DNA from: an uncultured Bacillota bacterium | Lineage (GTDB): Bacteria > Bacillota > Limnochordia > Limnochordales > ZCTH02-B6 | Reading direction: 5' to 3' | Length of the DNA stretch: 25,908 nt | NCBI GenBank assembly: GCA_937916565.1 | Contig: CALFSR010000164.1 | Coordinates: forward strand, 1 to 25,908 | Shown here: positions 23,337-25,908 of the stretch, in pieces | Numbering within the stretch: the stretch's first letter is position 1 | Layout: each line of letters begins with the position of its first letter | The notes under the pieces: generated by a model | Told to the model about the DNA's origin: nothing | What the model saw: the letters and a program-made list of their open reading frames with translations, nothing else | Databases searched by the model: none | Program-made: the position numbers and the translations under genes

Positions 23337-25908
23337 CTAGTGGGTGGGGGATGGCGGGACGTCGAGGGCGGCAAGGCGGGAGCGGCACCGGTGCGCCCCG
23401 CTCATGTGCCCAAGGGTGGCGGCTCCCAGCCATAGCGCGGAGATAGCCTCGTTGGCGTGGTCCTCCGCATCCCGGGCCGCGATCAGGGCGTTTCTCGCCA
23501 GGCTGGCGGCTTCGGGCCAGTTGCCTGTATTCGACGGTGGCGGCGACGCTGAGGTACTTGCTGGTGAGCGACTGGTACCCTTGGGCCGCTTCCTCTTGCT
23601 TCATGGCGGCCAATGCCGCGTCCGCGTCCGCAAACTGCCCGGCGGCGGCGTAGCACGCCGCCAAGCCGCCGTTCACGGACGTCCCCGGTTTCAAGACCTC
23701 CTTACCCATCGCATCCCGCACTTGGATGAAGTGGTGGATGGCCGATTGGACGTCGCCGGTCAAGGCGTGCACGGCGCCTTGCCAGGCGTGGTAGGCCAAG
23801 GCGAGGCGCGGATCCCTCGAGGCGAGGGGCGCGAGCTGCTGGAGCAGTTCAGCGGCTTCCAAGCACCGGCCCTGACGCATGAGGGAGTCGACCTGCGCCA
23901 TTTGAATCCGGGGGAGAAACGCCACCGCACCGGTCTCGAGGGCGAGGCGAGCCGCCTCCCGCAGCCGCCGATCGCGCTCCTCCGGGGACGATCGCCGGTC
24001 GAGTCTGACCAGCAGCGCCTCGATCTCCAAAAGCTCCCGGTGGTGGGCGTCGGACGGCGGGAGCTGGGCGAGACAGTACCGGGCCGTGTTTAGATAGTCC
24101 ACCGCCGCTGCAAACGCGTACAGCCGCTCGGCGACGGCCGCGGCCCGGCGCGCCCAGCTCAGCGCCGGTATCCACAGCTGGCCGCCCACGGCGTGCGCGA
24201 CGAGGCTGGCCAAAAGCTGCAAGTTCCCGTCTTGCGACGGTGTCTCGGCGTTGCCGCCGGCCGTCTCGGGCAGGTCGTCCAGGAGCGCGGCGTACGCCTG
24301 CCGGTGCAGGTACGTGCGGCGCGTCGCCGGCATGCGTTCCAGCACCACCTGCCGGAAGACGTCGTGGCGGAAACCGACGTGCCCTTCGGCGGTTTCCGCC
24401 GTGACGCCCGCCTGGCCAAGCTTGCCGAGGGCGCCGACTACCTCTCCGTCGGGAAGGTGCGTGATGCGGACCAGCTGATCCAATCGCGCCTCCCGGCCAA
24501 AGACGGCCAGCGTGTCCGCGACGGCGGCGGCCGGTTGGCCGAGGCGCTCGAGGCGGTCGAGTACCAGGTTTTGCATGGTGGGCGGCACAAGGACGTCGTT
24601 CGTCCCTCCGGCGCCGTCGCGCAGCATGGCGACCAGTTCGACCGTATACAACGGGTGGCCCTGGGTTTGGGAATAGACGTGGTCCGGGTCAGCTGCGACT
24701 CCCGGCGGGGACAGATGCCGCACCAGCGCGACGGTATCGTCTTTCGTGAGGTGGCCGAGCGCGACCCGGGTCAGGCGGCCCAGGCGCGCCAGGCTGCTGA
24801 TGGTTCGCTGCACCGCCTCGGAGTCGCTCCCGTCCCGGACGGCGGCGACGGTTGCCAGGCGCAGTTGCCCCGGCGGCTGGCGCAGCAAATACTCGAGCAA
24901 GCTGACGGTGAGCGGGTCCGCCCATTGCAGATCGTCCATGCACAAGAGCACCGGCTGGGGCAGCTGGTTGAGGAAGCGGGCCACGGCTTGAAAGAGGCGC
25001 AGCCGGTCATCACCGGAATCCATCGGCAGGGGCGGGTAGAGGTCCGGCCGGTGCACAAAGACGTCAGGCAAGAGCCGCCCCAGCTCCCGCAGCCAGACGT
25101 CCGGCAGGTTGGTCCCGGAATCGTCGAGAACAGCCAAAGCCGGCTCCAGCGCCTCGGCCAAAGCCGCGTAGGGGACGCTGGCCATCGATTCGTGCCCCCG
25201 ACCTACCAGCACCGTCTAAAAACGGACATCCGCCAGCGGCCCCCGGGCGGCGGCGTCCACTACTTCCGCCATCAGGCGGGTTTTGCCGACGCCCGCCTCG
25301 CCCACCAACAGAACCATCTGGTTTGGGCCGGTACGGGCCGTGCGGGTGATGGCTTCGAGCAACTGGGCGTACTCCGCATCGCGGCCCACGATCGGTGCCG
25401 CGGCGGGATCGGCCGTGAGCGTATCCGGCGGCATACACCTCAAGACAGGGGCGGACGGTGCGGGGGGTGCGTGGTACTCGCGGTTAAGCGGCGGCGCGGG
25501 CGGTGCGGCTGGACCGAAGGCCCCATACGCCGGGCCGCGGATCGTTTCCGCCAGTGTCATCGTGGCTTCATCCGGGGTCGTACCCAGCTGCTCCTCCAAC
25601 ACCCGCCGGCAACGCTCGAACTCCGTGAGCGCGGCGGAGCGGTTGCCGAGCCGGAACAGCGCTTCCATGACGGCCCGGTAAAAGGGCTCCTGCAGCGGGT
25701 CGAGCTCGAGGCCTCGGCGGGCGACGGCGGCGACTTGGTCCCATCTCGCGTCGGCGCGCTCTGCCGCAATGAGCTGGTGGAGGGCCGCGAGCATGCGCAC
25801 TTCCCACCGGCGCCTTTCCGTCAGCATCCATTCTTCGTAGACGGCGCTGTCGCAGGTGAAGCCGTCCAACAACGGTCCCCGCCAGAGGGCCACGGCCCGG
25901 CGGAGCGC
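23337..25908 (-). pseudogene. BTAD / AAA-ATPase / TPR transcriptional regulator, disrupted and cut by the right edge
   Basis: A large SARP/AfsR-like regulator whose N-terminal DNA-binding domain lies beyond the right edge. From the edge come a BTAD domain (ALWRGPLLDGF ... GLELDPLQEPFYRAVMEALF ... CRRVLEEQLGTTPDE), then an ATPase with Walker A GEAGVGKTR and Walker B LLCMDDLQWAD, and then TPR-like helices. Two lesions break it. An in-frame TAG at 25213-25215 separates PLADVRF from TVLVGRGHESMASVPY. A frameshift near 23525-23532 occurs where AATVEY should continue as TGNWPEAASLARNALIAARD in another frame, ending at a TAG at 23339-23337. After the shift the first frame stays open to 22768 but only shadows VKOR. 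Either a pseudogene or, less likely, two assembly errors. Confidence 0.82.

Noticed and set aside
25213..25215. TAG read as pyrrolysine or programmed read-through
   Set aside because: No downstream recoding structure is evident, and a second independent lesion in the same gene favours a pseudogene.

Overview
The window looks like chromosomal DNA from a high-GC, Gram-positive-type bacterium. A deep Bacillota lineage (Limnochordia, Symbiobacteriales or Thermaerobacterales type) is my inference and is not proven. The basis is roughly two-thirds G+C, strong Shine-Dalgarno sequences such as AAAGGAGG, sigma-A type promoters, tRNA genes that encode their own CCA, rho-independent terminators, the MEP-pathway enzyme IspH, and a DsbA/VKOR pair beside many Sec-exported proteins. 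No prophage, insertion sequence or CRISPR array was seen.

Layout. (1) 1-2606: potassium uptake, trkA (cut by the window edge, with an apparent frameshift) and trkH. (2) 2801-3433: a coiled-coil protein ending in a TetR-like helix-turn-helix. (3) 3605-4884: ispH on the minus strand, back to back with a tRNA operon fMet-Met-Lys that has a near-consensus promoter and a strong terminator. (4) 4971-7637 (minus): a translationally coupled operon of an XRE-type regulator with a periplasmic-binding-protein-like sensor domain, modA and modB, with no modC. (5) 7925-12546 (plus): a complete branched-chain amino-acid type ABC transporter, livJ-livH-livM-livG-livF, with stem-loops ahead of livJ and between livJ and livH. 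(6) 12547-13362: about 0.45 kb with no gene but many ordered helices, leading into a small RNHCP zinc-ribbon gene whose Shine-Dalgarno lies in the last hairpin. This is the best candidate for something undescribed.

(7) 13394-20550: four exported proteins: an M48 metalloprotease with a PsbP/DUF1795-like tail, a propeller/IPT-like protein, a two-domain PsbP-like protein (all minus), and a divergent two-PPC-domain protein (plus). A C-terminal scrap of a VapC-like PIN toxin follows the last. (8) 20845-21907 (minus): a SRPBCC/CoxG-like protein and a stand-alone GIY-YIG (DUF123) protein. (9) 22107-23235 (plus): overlapping dsbA-like and VKOR genes, an oxidative disulfide-forming pair that probably serves the cell-surface proteome. 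They have a palindrome at the presumed promoter and a 16-bp perfect terminator. (10) 23337 to the right edge (minus): a BTAD/AAA-ATPase/TPR regulator broken by an in-frame stop and a frameshift.

Most genes are ordinary housekeeping or transport. The points of interest are the structured RNA-like leader with the RNHCP gene, the three broken or remnant genes, the modC-less molybdate operon, and the AT-rich palindrome before dsbA.
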